This document shows, in pieces, positions 1-6,302 of a stretch of DNA of 57,783 nucleotides (position 1 is the first letter of the stretch; every line of letters begins with the position of its first letter). The DNA comes from JBHIBD01 sp046758865 (GTDB lineage: Bacteria; Planctomycetota; Brocadiia; Brocadiales; Bathyanammoxibiaceae), in the NCBI GenBank assembly GCA_046758865.1, contig JBHIBD010000004.1, positions 1 to 57,783 on the forward strand. Direction: 5' to 3'. Below the pieces are notes generated by a model, which was given only the letters and a program-made list of their open reading frames with translations, searched no databases and was not told where the DNA came from. Position numbers and translations under genes: made by a program.

Positions 1-381
1 GCCAACTGGAGCGGTAGCGCGGAAAATGTTGAGGATAGTGGACATACCCCCCGCAAGACATCGGAGGCCTGGGGCGTGGCGCAGTATATCACATACCAGC
101 ACACTGACCGGCTCGGTTTTGCCCTCAGGGGTGAATACTTCTGGGACCACGACAACTTCGCTGGACTTAGCGGTGCTGACGGTGGTGCGTCACTGGCAGA
201 GGTTACCTTTACGACAAACCTGCTGCTGAGGGAGAAGCTCTGGATAAGGCCGGAGATACGCTACGACAAGATTTTGCACGTGACCCGAGCTTCGGCTGAT
301 GCGTGGGATGTCGACGCCGACGTGGACCCCGGACACGACGCAAACCTCACCTTCGCAATCGCTACGACCTATGAGTTCTAG
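1..381 (+). CDS. C-terminal part of an outer-membrane beta-barrel (porin-like) protein, 5' truncated by window edge
   Basis: The reading frame is open from base 1 and stops at 379-381, so only the last 126 residues are present. The visible part has alternating hydrophobic and polar residues (QYITYQHTD, FALRGEYFWDH, ATTYEF) and ends in an aromatic residue, Phe, typical of outer-membrane barrels. The pattern (strands with RGEYFWD, then a TTNLLLREKLWIRPEIRYDK-like strand) resembles the 'putative beta-barrel porin-2' (OmpL-like) group. Function is presumably passive diffusion across the outer membrane; substrate unknown. An ATG at 76 lies inside the protein and is not the start. A hairpin terminator follows about 95 bp downstream. 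Family call is inferred from pattern only. Confidence 0.6.
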   Translation, partial: ANWSGSAENVEDSGHTPRKTSEAWGVAQYITYQHTDRLGFALRGEYFWDHDNFAGLSGADGGASLAEVTFTTNLLLREKLWIRPEIRYDKILHVTRASADAWDVDADVDPGHDANLTFAIATTYEF

Positions 382-416
382 GTTGTAGTCGGGTTTGTGG
401 TGGACGGCCTTTGGTG

Positions 417-442
417 TTCCTTCGCCTTTGGCTAAGGACACC
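417..442. repeat. Copy of a 26-nt dispersed palindromic repeat (TTCC-TCGCC...GGCTAAGGA--CC)
   Basis: This 26-mer matches, with a few substitutions, segments at 2075-2100 and 3404-3429. All share TTCC, TCGCC, then GGCTAAGGA, with a small GCC/GGC stem. The copy at 3404 is inside a coding sequence. A more diverged relative (CCTTCGCCAAAGGCTATGGATACC) lies at 601-624. Confidence 0.55.
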
Positions 443-476
443 TTCGGCGAAGGATACCTTTATGGCATATGTATAG

Positions 477-506
477 GGGCGGGGTAAACCCCGCCCTTAC
501 TTTTTT
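477..506 (+). terminator. Rho-independent-type terminator after the porin gene
   Basis: A perfect 8-bp GC stem (GGGCGGGG 477-484, loop TAAA, CCCCGCCC 489-496) is followed by TTAC and six T residues (501-506). It lies about 95 bp after the porin stop codon and has the classical terminator form on the plus strand. Confidence 0.7.
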
Positions 507-776
507 GTAGCCAGCGAAATTTATTTCGTTGACTCAACGACTACCGAAGCCCCATAAATGGGGCAACTACAAGGTAGACGTGGGGATAACCCTCGGTAAT
601 CCTTCGCCAAAGGCTATGGATACCTCGTGGTTATCCGTTTCGGACAGAACTTTGGTAGACAACGAAGTTTTACTTCGTTGAAGACATCAACGACCATAAA
701 GGCTTCGGCCGTGAGCGGCTCAGCCGAACGGTCGTTGTCTACCAGTTAGAGCGTCGAGATGTACCCTACTTCATTC
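507..776. repeat. Non-coding stretch made of inverted repeats
   Basis: No gene is apparent. It holds the hairpin GCCCCATAAATGGGGC (549-564), a relative of the one at 26391-26406. It also holds a 13-bp perfect inverted repeat with arms TGGTAGACAACGA (653-665) and its complement (732-744). Inside these arms is a further 9-bp hairpin (CAACGAAGT 660-668 with 672-680) and a GGCTTCGGC/GCCGAA hairpin. The nested design looks like a folded intergenic element; function unknown. Confidence 0.6.
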
Positions 777-870
777 GTCATTGCGAGCATGTGGATTCGC
801 CTATCTTTTTGGCGAACAATCTCATATACACACAGGAGATTGCTTCTCCGCCTTGGCGAATCGCAATGAC
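777..870. repeat. GTCATT...AATGAC palindromic element (copy 1)
   Basis: The element begins GTCATTGCGAG (777-787) and ends TCGCAATGAC (861-870), with an interior containing GAACAATCTC and GAGATTGCTTC as imperfect arms. Related elements are at 2062-2169, 7217-7288, 39111-39142, 57204-57278 and 57316-57368. It overlaps the upstream extension of the next open frame, which argues for the later start of that gene at 917. Confidence 0.7.
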
Positions 871-916
871 AAATGGGAAAGGCATTTTCCTACATAGCTG
901 GGGTGGCACTTTTGTA

Positions 917-1645
917 ATGATTAATCCCGTCTTTCTCGTACTTCTTCTTTGCGTATCATCCATCTTTTTCCCTTTCCTCTTTGTTAGTAACCTCACTCAT
1001 GCCGAAGACACGTACACAAAGGCCCTCTACACGGGCAATACCCGTCTTGTGGCACCCTTCCAGGAGGAAGAGGAGTTCAGGATGATTGACGGCTTTGAGC
1101 CAGGTATGAGGGAGCTCGGGATAAGCGGTGGTGGCAGCTTTTCCCTGGAGGAACCGCGAATATACACCTTCACCCTCCTGCCCAAGATAGGCTGGATACT
1201 GGGCACCTTTAATAGGCCCAAGGGCGCCCTGGAATTCGAACTAGAACCATTTGTAAGTATAGTTAAAGAGCCTTCCCAGTACTCCCACGAAGTGGGAGCC
1301 ACCATCATGATTGGTTACAATTTTGAGACCGGCACAAAGTTGGTGCCCTTCGTGCACGCCGGCGGTGGGGCCATACGGTCGGGCATGAACACCGGTGGGC
1401 TATCTCACGTCAGGGACCTTGAGAATGCACAGGGGTCACTATCCGACAAAGATGAGGCAAAAAAGCTACTAAAGTCCCGTCTCAACGCCATAGCCCAGAT
1501 AGGCCTGGGGGTAAAGTACTTCTTCAAGGAGAGGACCTCGTTTAACATTGAATACCGCTGGCGGCACATCTCCGACCCTTCTACTACTGACGATCTGGGT
1601 ATTGATTCCCAGTTTTTCCTCTTCGGGCTGTCTTATTTCTACTGA
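917..1645 (+). CDS. PagL-like lipid A 3-O-deacylase family outer-membrane protein (copy 1)
   Basis: PagL enzymes are outer-membrane barrels that remove the 3-O acyl chain of lipid A. The start is set at the ATG at 917 because it opens a hydrophobic signal peptide (MINPVFLVLLLC...) ending near THAED; upstream codons fall in a dispersed repeat. The mature protein has barrel-like strands and the family ending: YRWRHISDPST...GIDSQFFLFGLSYFY, where His217 and Ser219 (242-residue form) match the PagL catalytic His and Ser. The acidic catalytic residue is Glu in characterised PagL; here the nearby residue is Asp. It has a paralogue at 2391. Deacylase activity is inferred from family resemblance. Confidence 0.7.
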   Translation: MINPVFLVLLLCVSSIFFPFLFVSNLTHAEDTYTKALYTGNTRLVAPFQEEEEFRMIDGFEPGMRELGISGGGSFSLEEPRIYTFTLLPKIGWILGTFNRPKGALEFELEPFVSIVKEPSQYSHEVGATIMIGYNFETGTKLVPFVHAGGGAIRSGMNTGGLSHVRDLENAQGSLSDKDEAKKLLKSRLNAIAQIGLGVKYFFKERTSFNIEYRWRHISDPSTTDDLGIDSQFFLFGLSYFY

Positions 1646-1736
1646 AAATAAATCCTGGTAGTTACTGTTCTATTAATCTTGGTAAATTGGTTAAAATGTC
1701 ATCCTAAGGTGTCAAAAACAATGAAGGATTTTTAAA
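1646..1736. other. Intergenic, no gene seen
   Basis: The 745-bp gap between the two PagL-like genes contains no credible reading frame. Five palindromic elements, listed separately, occupy most of it. This first part is AT-rich and includes a GTCATCCTAAGGTG segment related to one at 3197. Confidence 0.6.
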
Positions 1737-1790
1737 TGTAGCGTGGCAGCTTGCTGCCACGATTACGTGCGAGTAAACTCGCACGCTACA
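1737..1790. repeat. TGTAGCG...CGCTACA cassette with two internal hairpins (copy A)
   Basis: Outer arms TGTAGCGTG (1737-1745) and CACGCTACA (1782-1790) enclose hairpin 1 (GTGGCAGC-TT-GCTGCCAC, 1743-1760) and hairpin 2 (GTGCGAGT-AA-ACTCGCAC, 1767-1784). Folded, it would make a three-way junction. Another copy with the same plan but a different first hairpin is at 3107-3158. Confidence 0.7.
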
Positions 1791-1812
1791 ACTTTGGGAA
1801 ACTTATAGGAGA

Positions 1813-1870
1813 TGTAGGGACAGGTCCTTAGACCTGTCCGTCTCGGACAGACCTGAAGGTCTGTCCCTAC
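1813..1870. repeat. TGTAGGGACAG...CTGTCCCTAC cassette with two internal hairpins
   Basis: Outer arms GTAGGGACAG and CTGTCCCTAC enclose hairpin 1 (GGACAGGTC 1818-1826 with GACCTGTCC 1831-1839) and hairpin 2 (GGACAGACC 1845-1853 with GGTCTGTCC 1858-1866). It has the same architecture as the TGTAGCG cassettes. A decayed copy is at 26228-26296. Confidence 0.65.
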
Positions 1871-1880
1871 GAAGACTCGT

Positions 1881-2015
1881 CCTCCCTCCCCCTTGATGGG
1901 GGAGGGCAGGGAGGGGGTGATCGTTGGTTTACTCCATATTCAATTACGCCAACAAGACTTAGATGGATTAAATAGTCACCCTCCCCCTAACCCCCTCCCC
2001 TCAAGGGAGGGGGAA
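1881..2015. repeat. Long palindromic element of C/T-rich and G/A-rich blocks
   Basis: The left part (1881-1920) is CCTCCCTCCCCC, TTGATGG, then a run of G/A ending GGGGGTGA. The right part (about 1976-2015) begins TCACCCTCCCCC and ends CAAGGGAGGGGGAA. The halves are inverted copies of one another around an AT-rich centre of about 55 bp. No reading frame in it is credible. A fragment (CCCCCTCAATGGGGGAG) recurs at 3088-3104. Confidence 0.6.
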
Positions 2016-2061
2016 ACAAGAGGGGTTCATAGACTTTTTCAGAGCCCTCTCTACTGAAACC

Positions 2062-2169
2062 TCATTGCGAGGTATTCCGTCGCCTGCGGCTAAGGATACC
2101 GAGGAGCGAAAAGCGACGAAGCAATCTCGCTCTTTCGCAAGAGATTGCTTCGCTAACGCTCGCAATGAC
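2062..2169. repeat. GTCATT-type palindromic element (copy 2), carrying the 26-nt repeat
   Basis: Its ends are CATTGCGAG (2063-2071) and CTCGCAATGAC (to 2169). Inside, GCGACGAAGCAATCTC pairs with GAGATTGCTTCGC. The left interior carries the 26-nt repeat (2075-2100) also seen at 417-442 and 3404-3429, so one repeat has been inserted into, or captured by, another. Confidence 0.65.
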
Positions 2170-2221
2170 AGAAAAGGGGCTTGCAATTAGAAAAGGGGCT
2201 TGCGATGACAGGAAAAGTTTT

Positions 2222-2327
2222 TATAGCGTCCGATCTCCGCATCGGACGTGGAAGAAAAAGACGTCTGGCCCTCCATAGTCCGCCCTGGCGGACGTCGGAA
2301 GGGCTGGTGCGGAGACCAGACGCTACA
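2222..2327. repeat. TATAGCG...CGCTACA cassette with nested hairpins
   Basis: It opens TATAGCG and closes CGCTACA (2321-2327). Hairpin 1 is CGTCCGAT (2227-2234) with ATCGGACG (2241-2248); the second part is a nested stem beginning GTCTGG and ending CCAGAC, with GTCCGCC/GGCGGAC inside. Hairpin 1 recurs almost unchanged at 57383-57402 and, with an altered loop, at 3047-3068. Confidence 0.6.
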
Positions 2328-2354
2328 ACATTTCATTCCCTCAAAATAACAACC

Positions 2355-2384
2355 TTGACAAACAAAGCACTTTGACAATATAAT
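2355..2384 (+). promoter_or_regulatory. Consensus sigma70-like promoter for the second PagL-like gene
   Basis: TTGACA (2355-2360) and TATAAT (2379-2384) both match the consensus 6/6, with an 18-bp spacer. The start codon of the downstream gene is only 7 bp after the -10 box, where transcription should begin, so the mRNA is probably leaderless. Confidence 0.75.
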
Positions 2385-2390
2385 TTTGCT

Positions 2391-2996
2391 ATGGAAAAAT
2401 TGCTTCACCTACTTTTCACACCTATCTTTCTGACCTTTCTCCTCAGCAGTTCTACCCTTGCCCAGGTGGAGATTGAAGAGAAAGAGGTACATCTCGGCAA
2501 AGACAAACACTATGTGGCAGGCATGCGCGAGTATGGCATAAGTGGTGGCTTTGGGTTTGCTAATGAGGACGAATTCATCACTGACTTCATTCTGATGCCC
2601 AAATGGGGCATCATTCTCGCCGACTTCGAGGGGAGGATACCTGGGGCACTTGAACTTGAGTTAGAAGGTGTTGCCGGGATGAATATGACTCCAGAGGTAG
2701 CCGCACAGGTGGGTTTCAATCTGCTATTTACATACAACTTCGAGACAGGGACGAATTTTGTGCCCTTCTTCTCGGCGGGGGCCGGGGCCCTATACACCAC
2801 ACTTGACGTAAACGAGCTTGGTTCCAGACTCAACGGTAGCCCCCAAGGGGGGCTGGGGATAAAGTACTTTGTGAACGACAGAACCGCCTTGACCCTGATG
2901 GGACGCATCAGACATGTCTCCAACGCGGGCACTGCCAGCCCAAACCGCGGGGTGGACAGCTTCTTCCTGCTGTTCGGAATTGACTTCCTTCACTAA
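2391..2996 (+). CDS. PagL-like lipid A 3-O-deacylase family outer-membrane protein (copy 2)
   Basis: This 201-residue paralogue of the 917 gene shares MREYGISGG(G/F), LPK-like strands, YNFETGT(K/N)FVPF and the C-terminal family signature. The signature reads RHVSNAG...NRGVDSFFLLFG, with His175 and Ser177 in the PagL catalytic positions and Asp189 where characterised enzymes have Glu. A signal peptide covers residues 1-24 (cleavage after TLAQ). The only possible start is the ATG at 2391, which coincides with the predicted transcription start of a perfect promoter and has no ribosome-binding site. The likely role is lipid A remodelling in the outer membrane; activity is inferred. Confidence 0.72.
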   Translation: MEKLLHLLFTPIFLTFLLSSSTLAQVEIEEKEVHLGKDKHYVAGMREYGISGGFGFANEDEFITDFILMPKWGIILADFEGRIPGALELELEGVAGMNMTPEVAAQVGFNLLFTYNFETGTNFVPFFSAGAGALYTTLDVNELGSRLNGSPQGGLGIKYFVNDRTALTLMGRIRHVSNAGTASPNRGVDSFFLLFGIDFLH

Positions 2997-3046
2997 TAAA
3001 AGGCCCCTCAACCAAAACTCCTCAATTCCCTCTCTTTAGCACAAGA

Positions 3047-3068
3047 CGTCCGATGCGGTGATCGGACG
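3047..3068. repeat. CGTCCGAT/ATCGGACG hairpin, fragment of a TGTAGCG cassette
   Basis: CGTCCGAT (3047-3054), loop GCGGTG, ATCGGACG (3061-3068). It has the same arms as the first hairpin of the cassette at 2222 and of the fragment at 57377. Confidence 0.55.
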
Positions 3069-3106
3069 CCACACAAAACTATTCCTTCCCCCTCAATGGG
3101 GGAGAA

Positions 3107-3158
3107 ATGTAGCGTGCGACCTTGTGTCGCACGTGCGAGATAAACCCGCACGCTACAT
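3107..3158. repeat. ATGTAGCG...CGCTACAT cassette with two internal hairpins (copy B)
   Basis: Outer arms ATGTAGCG (3107-3114) and CGCTACAT (3151-3158) enclose hairpin 1 (GTGCGAC 3114-3120 with GTCGCAC 3126-3132) and hairpin 2 (GTGCG 3133-3137 with CGCAC 3148-3152). The first stem differs from that of copy A but is still fully paired, which suggests that structure rather than sequence is kept. Confidence 0.7.
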
Positions 3159-3221
3159 CTTCACTTTTTTAGAGTGCCTCCACACAACACCTAAATGTCA
3201 TCCTGAAGTGCCACCGAATAT

Positions 3222-3249
3222 TGAATTCTGAATTCTGAATTCTGAATTC
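3222..3249. repeat. Four tandem copies of the heptamer TGAATTC
   Basis: A perfect 4 x 7-bp direct repeat ends 25 bp upstream of the -35 box at 3275. The unit contains an EcoRI-type palindrome. Unit number could vary by strand slippage. Confidence 0.85.
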
Positions 3250-3274
3250 GGTGCCCGCTTTGCCCCTATCTACA

Positions 3275-3303
3275 TTGACACCTTTTGCAGAATCTGCTAG
3301 ACT
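3275..3303 (+). promoter_or_regulatory. Sigma70-like promoter for the radical SAM gene
   Basis: TTGACA (3275-3280), 17-bp spacer, TAGACT (3298-3303, 4/6 to consensus). It lies about 50 bp ahead of the start codon at 3355. Confidence 0.6.
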
Positions 3304-3354
3304 CCCCTGTAAGCCATTTTTCACAGGTGCATTGTAGAAGACAGAATAACGGAC

Positions 3355-4371
3355 ATGTCAAGAGTGTACACGGTAGAGAAGCCCTGGCGCTCCTCCAAAG
3401 GCGTTCCGTCGCCGGAGGCTAAGGACGCCAAAGGCGGACGACCCTGGCAGCGTGAGGAGAGATATTACTCCTTCGGGCGCTACCTCAGGGAAAGGTTTCC
3501 GTTCAAGGTACACAAGATACCAATCCACGCGGGCTTCACCTGTCCCAACAGGGACGGTCACAAGGGGGTTGGAGGTTGCACATACTGCGCAAACGAGAGC
3601 TTTAGTCCCAACGTCGGGGACCCTTCCATACTATCCGTTAAGGAACAAATAAGGAGGGGCAAAAAGTTTCTCAGGTCTAGATACGCCGCAGAAAAATTCA
3701 TCGTCTATTTTCAGGCCTTCAGTAACACTTATGCAGACATCCTGACTCTAAAGTCCAGGTATGACGAGGCCATGGGTGAAGAAGACGTCATTGGCCTGTC
3801 AATAGGCACCAGGCCAGACTGTGTCTCTGACGAGGTGCTGGAGCTTGTAAATTCATACACCGACGTTCATCATGTCTGGATAGAGTATGGCCTTCAAAGC
3901 ATTCACAACCAGACCCTCAAACGTATAAACCGCTGCCACACCTACCAGGAGTTTGAGGACGCCGTTTACAGGACTAAGGTTTTCGGGGGCATAAACGTCT
4001 GTGTTCACGTCATCCTGGGCCTGCCCGGCGAAGACCACTCGGACATGATGGCCACGGCACGTAAGGTCTCCAGCCTGGGCATTGACGGTATCAAACTGCA
4101 TCATCTTTATGTGGCCAAAAACACTACCTTAGAAAAAGAATACAGACTTGGTAAAGTAAAGACTATGGATATGGAGGAATATGTATCCATTGCCTCAGAC
4201 TTTCTAGAGAATCTATCTTCGGATGTTACGGTTCAGAGACTGGTGGGAGATACCCACGGAGGTAGCCTTGTCTCGCCTATCTGGCCCGCGGGTAAGGCCG
4301 AGGTTGTTCAGGCCGTCACCGGAGAGCTTCGCCGCAGAAATTCTTGCCAGGGTACACAAATTGCCCCTTGA
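3355..4371 (+). CDS. Radical SAM protein of the YhcC / TIGR01212 family
   Basis: The body matches E. coli YhcC-type radical SAM proteins: KVHKIPIHAGFTCPNRDG, then GGCTYCAN, VYFQAFSNTYAD, VGLSIGTRPDCV, WIEYGLQS and GLPGEDHSDM. The cluster-binding cysteines are Cys62, Cys74 and Cys77 (Cx11CxxC spacing, typical of this family). These enzymes bind a [4Fe-4S] cluster and S-adenosylmethionine; the exact reaction is not established. About 36 extra residues precede the conserved YYSFGRYLRERF block, and residues 17-25 are encoded by a dispersed intergenic repeat (3404-3429). No in-frame start lies between that repeat and the conserved domain, so translation must cross it. The start is the ATG at 3355, 51 bp after a promoter -10 box. 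Confidence 0.85.
   Translation: MSRVYTVEKPWRSSKGVPSPEAKDAKGGRPWQREERYYSFGRYLRERFPFKVHKIPIHAGFTCPNRDGHKGVGGCTYCANESFSPNVGDPSILSVKEQIRRGKKFLRSRYAAEKFIVYFQAFSNTYADILTLKSRYDEAMGEEDVIGLSIGTRPDCVSDEVLELVNSYTDVHHVWIEYGLQSIHNQTLKRINRCHTYQEFEDAVYRTKVFGGINVCVHVILGLPGEDHSDMMATARKVSSLGIDGIKLHHLYVAKNTTLEKEYRLGKVKTMDMEEYVSIASDFLENLSSDVTVQRLVGDTHGGSLVSPIWPAGKAEVVQAVTGELRRRNSCQGTQIAP
3404..3429 (+). repeat. 26-nt dispersed repeat located inside a coding sequence
   Basis: This segment matches the intergenic copy at 2075-2100 at 22 of 26 positions. Two of the differences are in the small GCC-NNN-GGC loop. It encodes residues VPSPEAKDA in the N-terminal extension of the radical SAM protein and keeps the frame open. 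Confidence 0.65.
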
Positions 4372-4395
4372 CTTTGATTCGTCTTATGCTTAAAT
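4368..4395 (+). promoter_or_regulatory. Promoter for tRNA-Gly
   Basis: TTGACT (4368-4373) overlaps the stop codon of the radical SAM gene. A 16-bp spacer leads to TTAAAT (4390-4395). The tRNA begins 33 bp later. Confidence 0.5.
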
Positions 4396-4427
4396 CTTTG
4401 TCTGAGGGGTGGGTGCAAAGCAAACAA

Positions 4428-4502
4428 GCGGGCGTAATTCAGTGGTAGAATACCAGCTTCCCAAGCTGGGCGTCGTGGGTTCGAATCCCATCGCCCGCTC
4501 CA
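4428..4502 (+). tRNA. tRNA-Gly, anticodon CCC
   Basis: The acceptor stem GCGGGCG (4428-4434) pairs with CGCCCGC (4492-4498). The anticodon arm is CCAGC-TTCCCAA-GCTGG with anticodon CCC at 4460-4462, and the T-arm GTGGGTTCGAATCCCAT is canonical. The discriminator base is T, normal for bacterial tRNA-Gly, and the CCA end is encoded (4500-4502). Confidence 0.95.
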
Positions 4503-4526
4503 TTTTCATCAACTAAAGGGCCCCGC

Positions 4527-5285
4527 TTGCAAGTCATGCCAGAAGCAGCTTCACCATTATTGTCGGAACAAACTCGCCAGGCCTCTTTCCTGAAATTCTG
4601 CTCGCTGGTCTTGTTGTTCTTGACGTTTTCTGCTGGTTGCGCCCAACGGCAAGAAAGGGTGCGTCCATATATCTCAAAAAAACCAGCGCCCACTGTTGGT
4701 GAAATACCTGGATACACCACACACAAAGTCCAACGTGGCGAGACAGTGTGGGCCATCTCCAAAAGATACAATCTGTCACCCCAGACAATCATTCAAATAA
4801 ACGGGATTAAGGATGTGCGAAATATCGAGGTGGGACAGAAACTACTAATACCGCGCACTGATTCTTCACCCCGCATTAGCCCCGCCTCTGTATCAAACAT
4901 GTCAAGTAAGGGCTTTATCTGGCCCCTTAACGGGAGAATTCTCCAGCGCTATGGTGACATTACTGGTGGATACAAGAATACAGGGATAGACATAGAGGCA
5001 CGGGTCGGGCAAAGTGTAGTGGCAGCAAAAGGCGGAGTAGTTGAAGTGGTATCTGCAAATCCCAGTGGTTGGGGCAAGGTAATTGTGATACGGCATAGTG
5101 ATGGCCTCTACACCTGGTACGCACACAATTCAAAGGTTTTTGTACAAAAGGGCAATTGGGTGAGGCGGGGTCAGATTATATCTCAGGCTGGCCAGAGTGG
5201 TAGTGTAACAAGACCAGAACTTCACTTCAAAATATTCCGAAACGACAAACCCGTTGACCCTCTATCCTATCTACCCCAGCGATAA
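4527..5285 (+). CDS. NlpD-like lipoprotein with LysM and degenerate LytM (M23) domains
   Basis: Residues 1-38 form a lipoprotein-type signal ending FSAGC. A LysM peptidoglycan-binding domain covers about 64-109 (HKVQRGETVWAISKRYNLS...VGQKLLIP) and an M23/LytM domain about 130-250, ending PLSYLPQR as in E. coli NlpD (PLRYLPQR). Two metal or catalytic histidines are missing: Asn151 replaces the first (NTGIDI rather than HxGIDI) and Glu231 replaces the first His of HxH (ELHF). Asp155, His200 and His233 remain. This is the NlpD/EnvC pattern, so it probably activates a cell-wall amidase rather than cutting peptidoglycan. The TTG start at 4527 has AAAGGG 6 bp upstream; the ATG at 4536 is the alternative. 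It follows tRNA-Gly directly. Confidence 0.85.
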   Translation: MQVMPEAASPLLSEQTRQASFLKFCSLVLLFLTFSAGCAQRQERVRPYISKKPAPTVGEIPGYTTHKVQRGETVWAISKRYNLSPQTIIQINGIKDVRNIEVGQKLLIPRTDSSPRISPASVSNMSSKGFIWPLNGRILQRYGDITGGYKNTGIDIEARVGQSVVAAKGGVVEVVSANPSGWGKVIVIRHSDGLYTWYAHNSKVFVQKGNWVRRGQIISQAGQSGSVTRPELHFKIFRNDKPVDPLSYLPQR

Positions 5286-5399
5286 AAAGGGGCTTTAAAC
5301 AAATACATAAAACCTGCCTCTGGCGTGACCAGCCTGGTTTTCAGGCGGCCCGGTTCAGGGTCGCCTATTCCTTTCAAAACCTATTATATAGGGGCTGAG

Positions 5400-6263
5400 A
5401 TGACCTGGTTTTATTATTCAGAACTTGCTGCCTTCTTCGATGCCTCTACCGCTGCACTCTCTAAAAAGGCCGTTGAAGGCAGTGATGTATATACCGTGGC
5501 CTGGGCGCGCTACGGGTATGCATTCCCATTCCTTCTGTGCGTCCTCATGTTTATTGAATTTCCACCCCTAGACTATACCTTCTTTCTGGTGAATGCAGCA
5601 TTGATACCACTCGAAGTCCTTGCCCTCATTCTTTACATAAGGGCCATAAAATACTCCCCTCTATCACTTACCCTCCCGTTCCTCGCCCTAACCCCCGTCT
5701 TCCTCATAGGTACCAGCTTCCTGATGTTGGGGGAACGGCCAGACAGGTCTGGTGTAGCAGGGATATTCCTCGTCGCATTCGGGGCATACCTTCTTAACGT
5801 CCATACCTCTAAGGAAGGTATCATCGGTCCCCTGCGTGCAATCCTCAAGGAAGAAGGCTCCATGCTCATGATTGCGGTTGCTTTTATATACAGCATCACC
5901 TCTAATCTCGGGAAGATTGCTATCCTGCATTCAAGCCCTATCTTCTTCGCTGTATTTTATCCCACCTTACTGGCCCTGGCCCTTTTTCCCCTTCTGATGC
6001 TAAAACCAGGTGGTGGCTTGAAGAAGGTGTTTTCTAGTCCGGTCCTCTTTGCCTCCATAGGCGTGTTAAATGTATTAATGTTTATCACGCACAACCTGGC
6101 CATCCGACTGATAGAGGTCCCCTATATGATATCTGTCAAACGTACCAGTCTTATCTTCGGTGTGCTATATGGGTGGATTTTGTTTCGGGAGATAAATGTG
6201 GGGGAGAGGTTATTGGGGAGTATTGTGATGTTAATCGGTGTTGGACTTATAACGGTCTTCTAA
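5400..6263 (+). CDS. EamA / DMT-family membrane transporter
   Basis: The protein has about ten hydrophobic segments in two similar halves, each with the EamA pattern. The first half ends LTLPFLALTPVFLIGTSFLMLGERPDRSGVAGIFLVAFGAYLL and the second ends YMISVKRTSLIFGVLYGWILFREINVGERLLGSIVMLIGVGLI. Such proteins export or import small metabolites in the inner membrane; the substrate cannot be told. The ATG at 5400 is chosen because AGGGG lies 5 bp upstream and it begins at the first membrane segment; the open frame extends back to a GTG at 5325. It is probably monocistronic, with a hairpin right after the stop. Confidence 0.8.
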   Translation: MTWFYYSELAAFFDASTAALSKKAVEGSDVYTVAWARYGYAFPFLLCVLMFIEFPPLDYTFFLVNAALIPLEVLALILYIRAIKYSPLSLTLPFLALTPVFLIGTSFLMLGERPDRSGVAGIFLVAFGAYLLNVHTSKEGIIGPLRAILKEEGSMLMIAVAFIYSITSNLGKIAILHSSPIFFAVFYPTLLALALFPLLMLKPGGGLKKVFSSPVLFASIGVLNVLMFITHNLAIRLIEVPYMISVKRTSLIFGVLYGWILFREINVGERLLGSIVMLIGVGLITVF

Positions 6264-6281
6264 GCAGGGCTTGAGCCCTGC
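6264..6281 (+). terminator. Hairpin directly after the EamA gene
   Basis: GCAGGGC-TTGA-GCCCTGC starts at the first base after the stop codon. No T-run follows, so it is a weak terminator at most, or a repeat fragment. Confidence 0.4.
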
Positions 6282-6302
6282 GGCACCCGCTCTGATACTC
6301 TA

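Noticed and set aside
190..441. 83-codon minus-strand frame over the porin end
   Set aside because: Overlaps the better-supported porin frame and a repeat.
791..916. Longer start of the first PagL-like protein
   Set aside because: These codons are inside a palindromic repeat and would put the signal peptide 42 residues from the N-terminus.
3222..3249. CRISPR-like array
   Set aside because: The units are directly adjacent 7-mers without spacers; no cas genes in the window.
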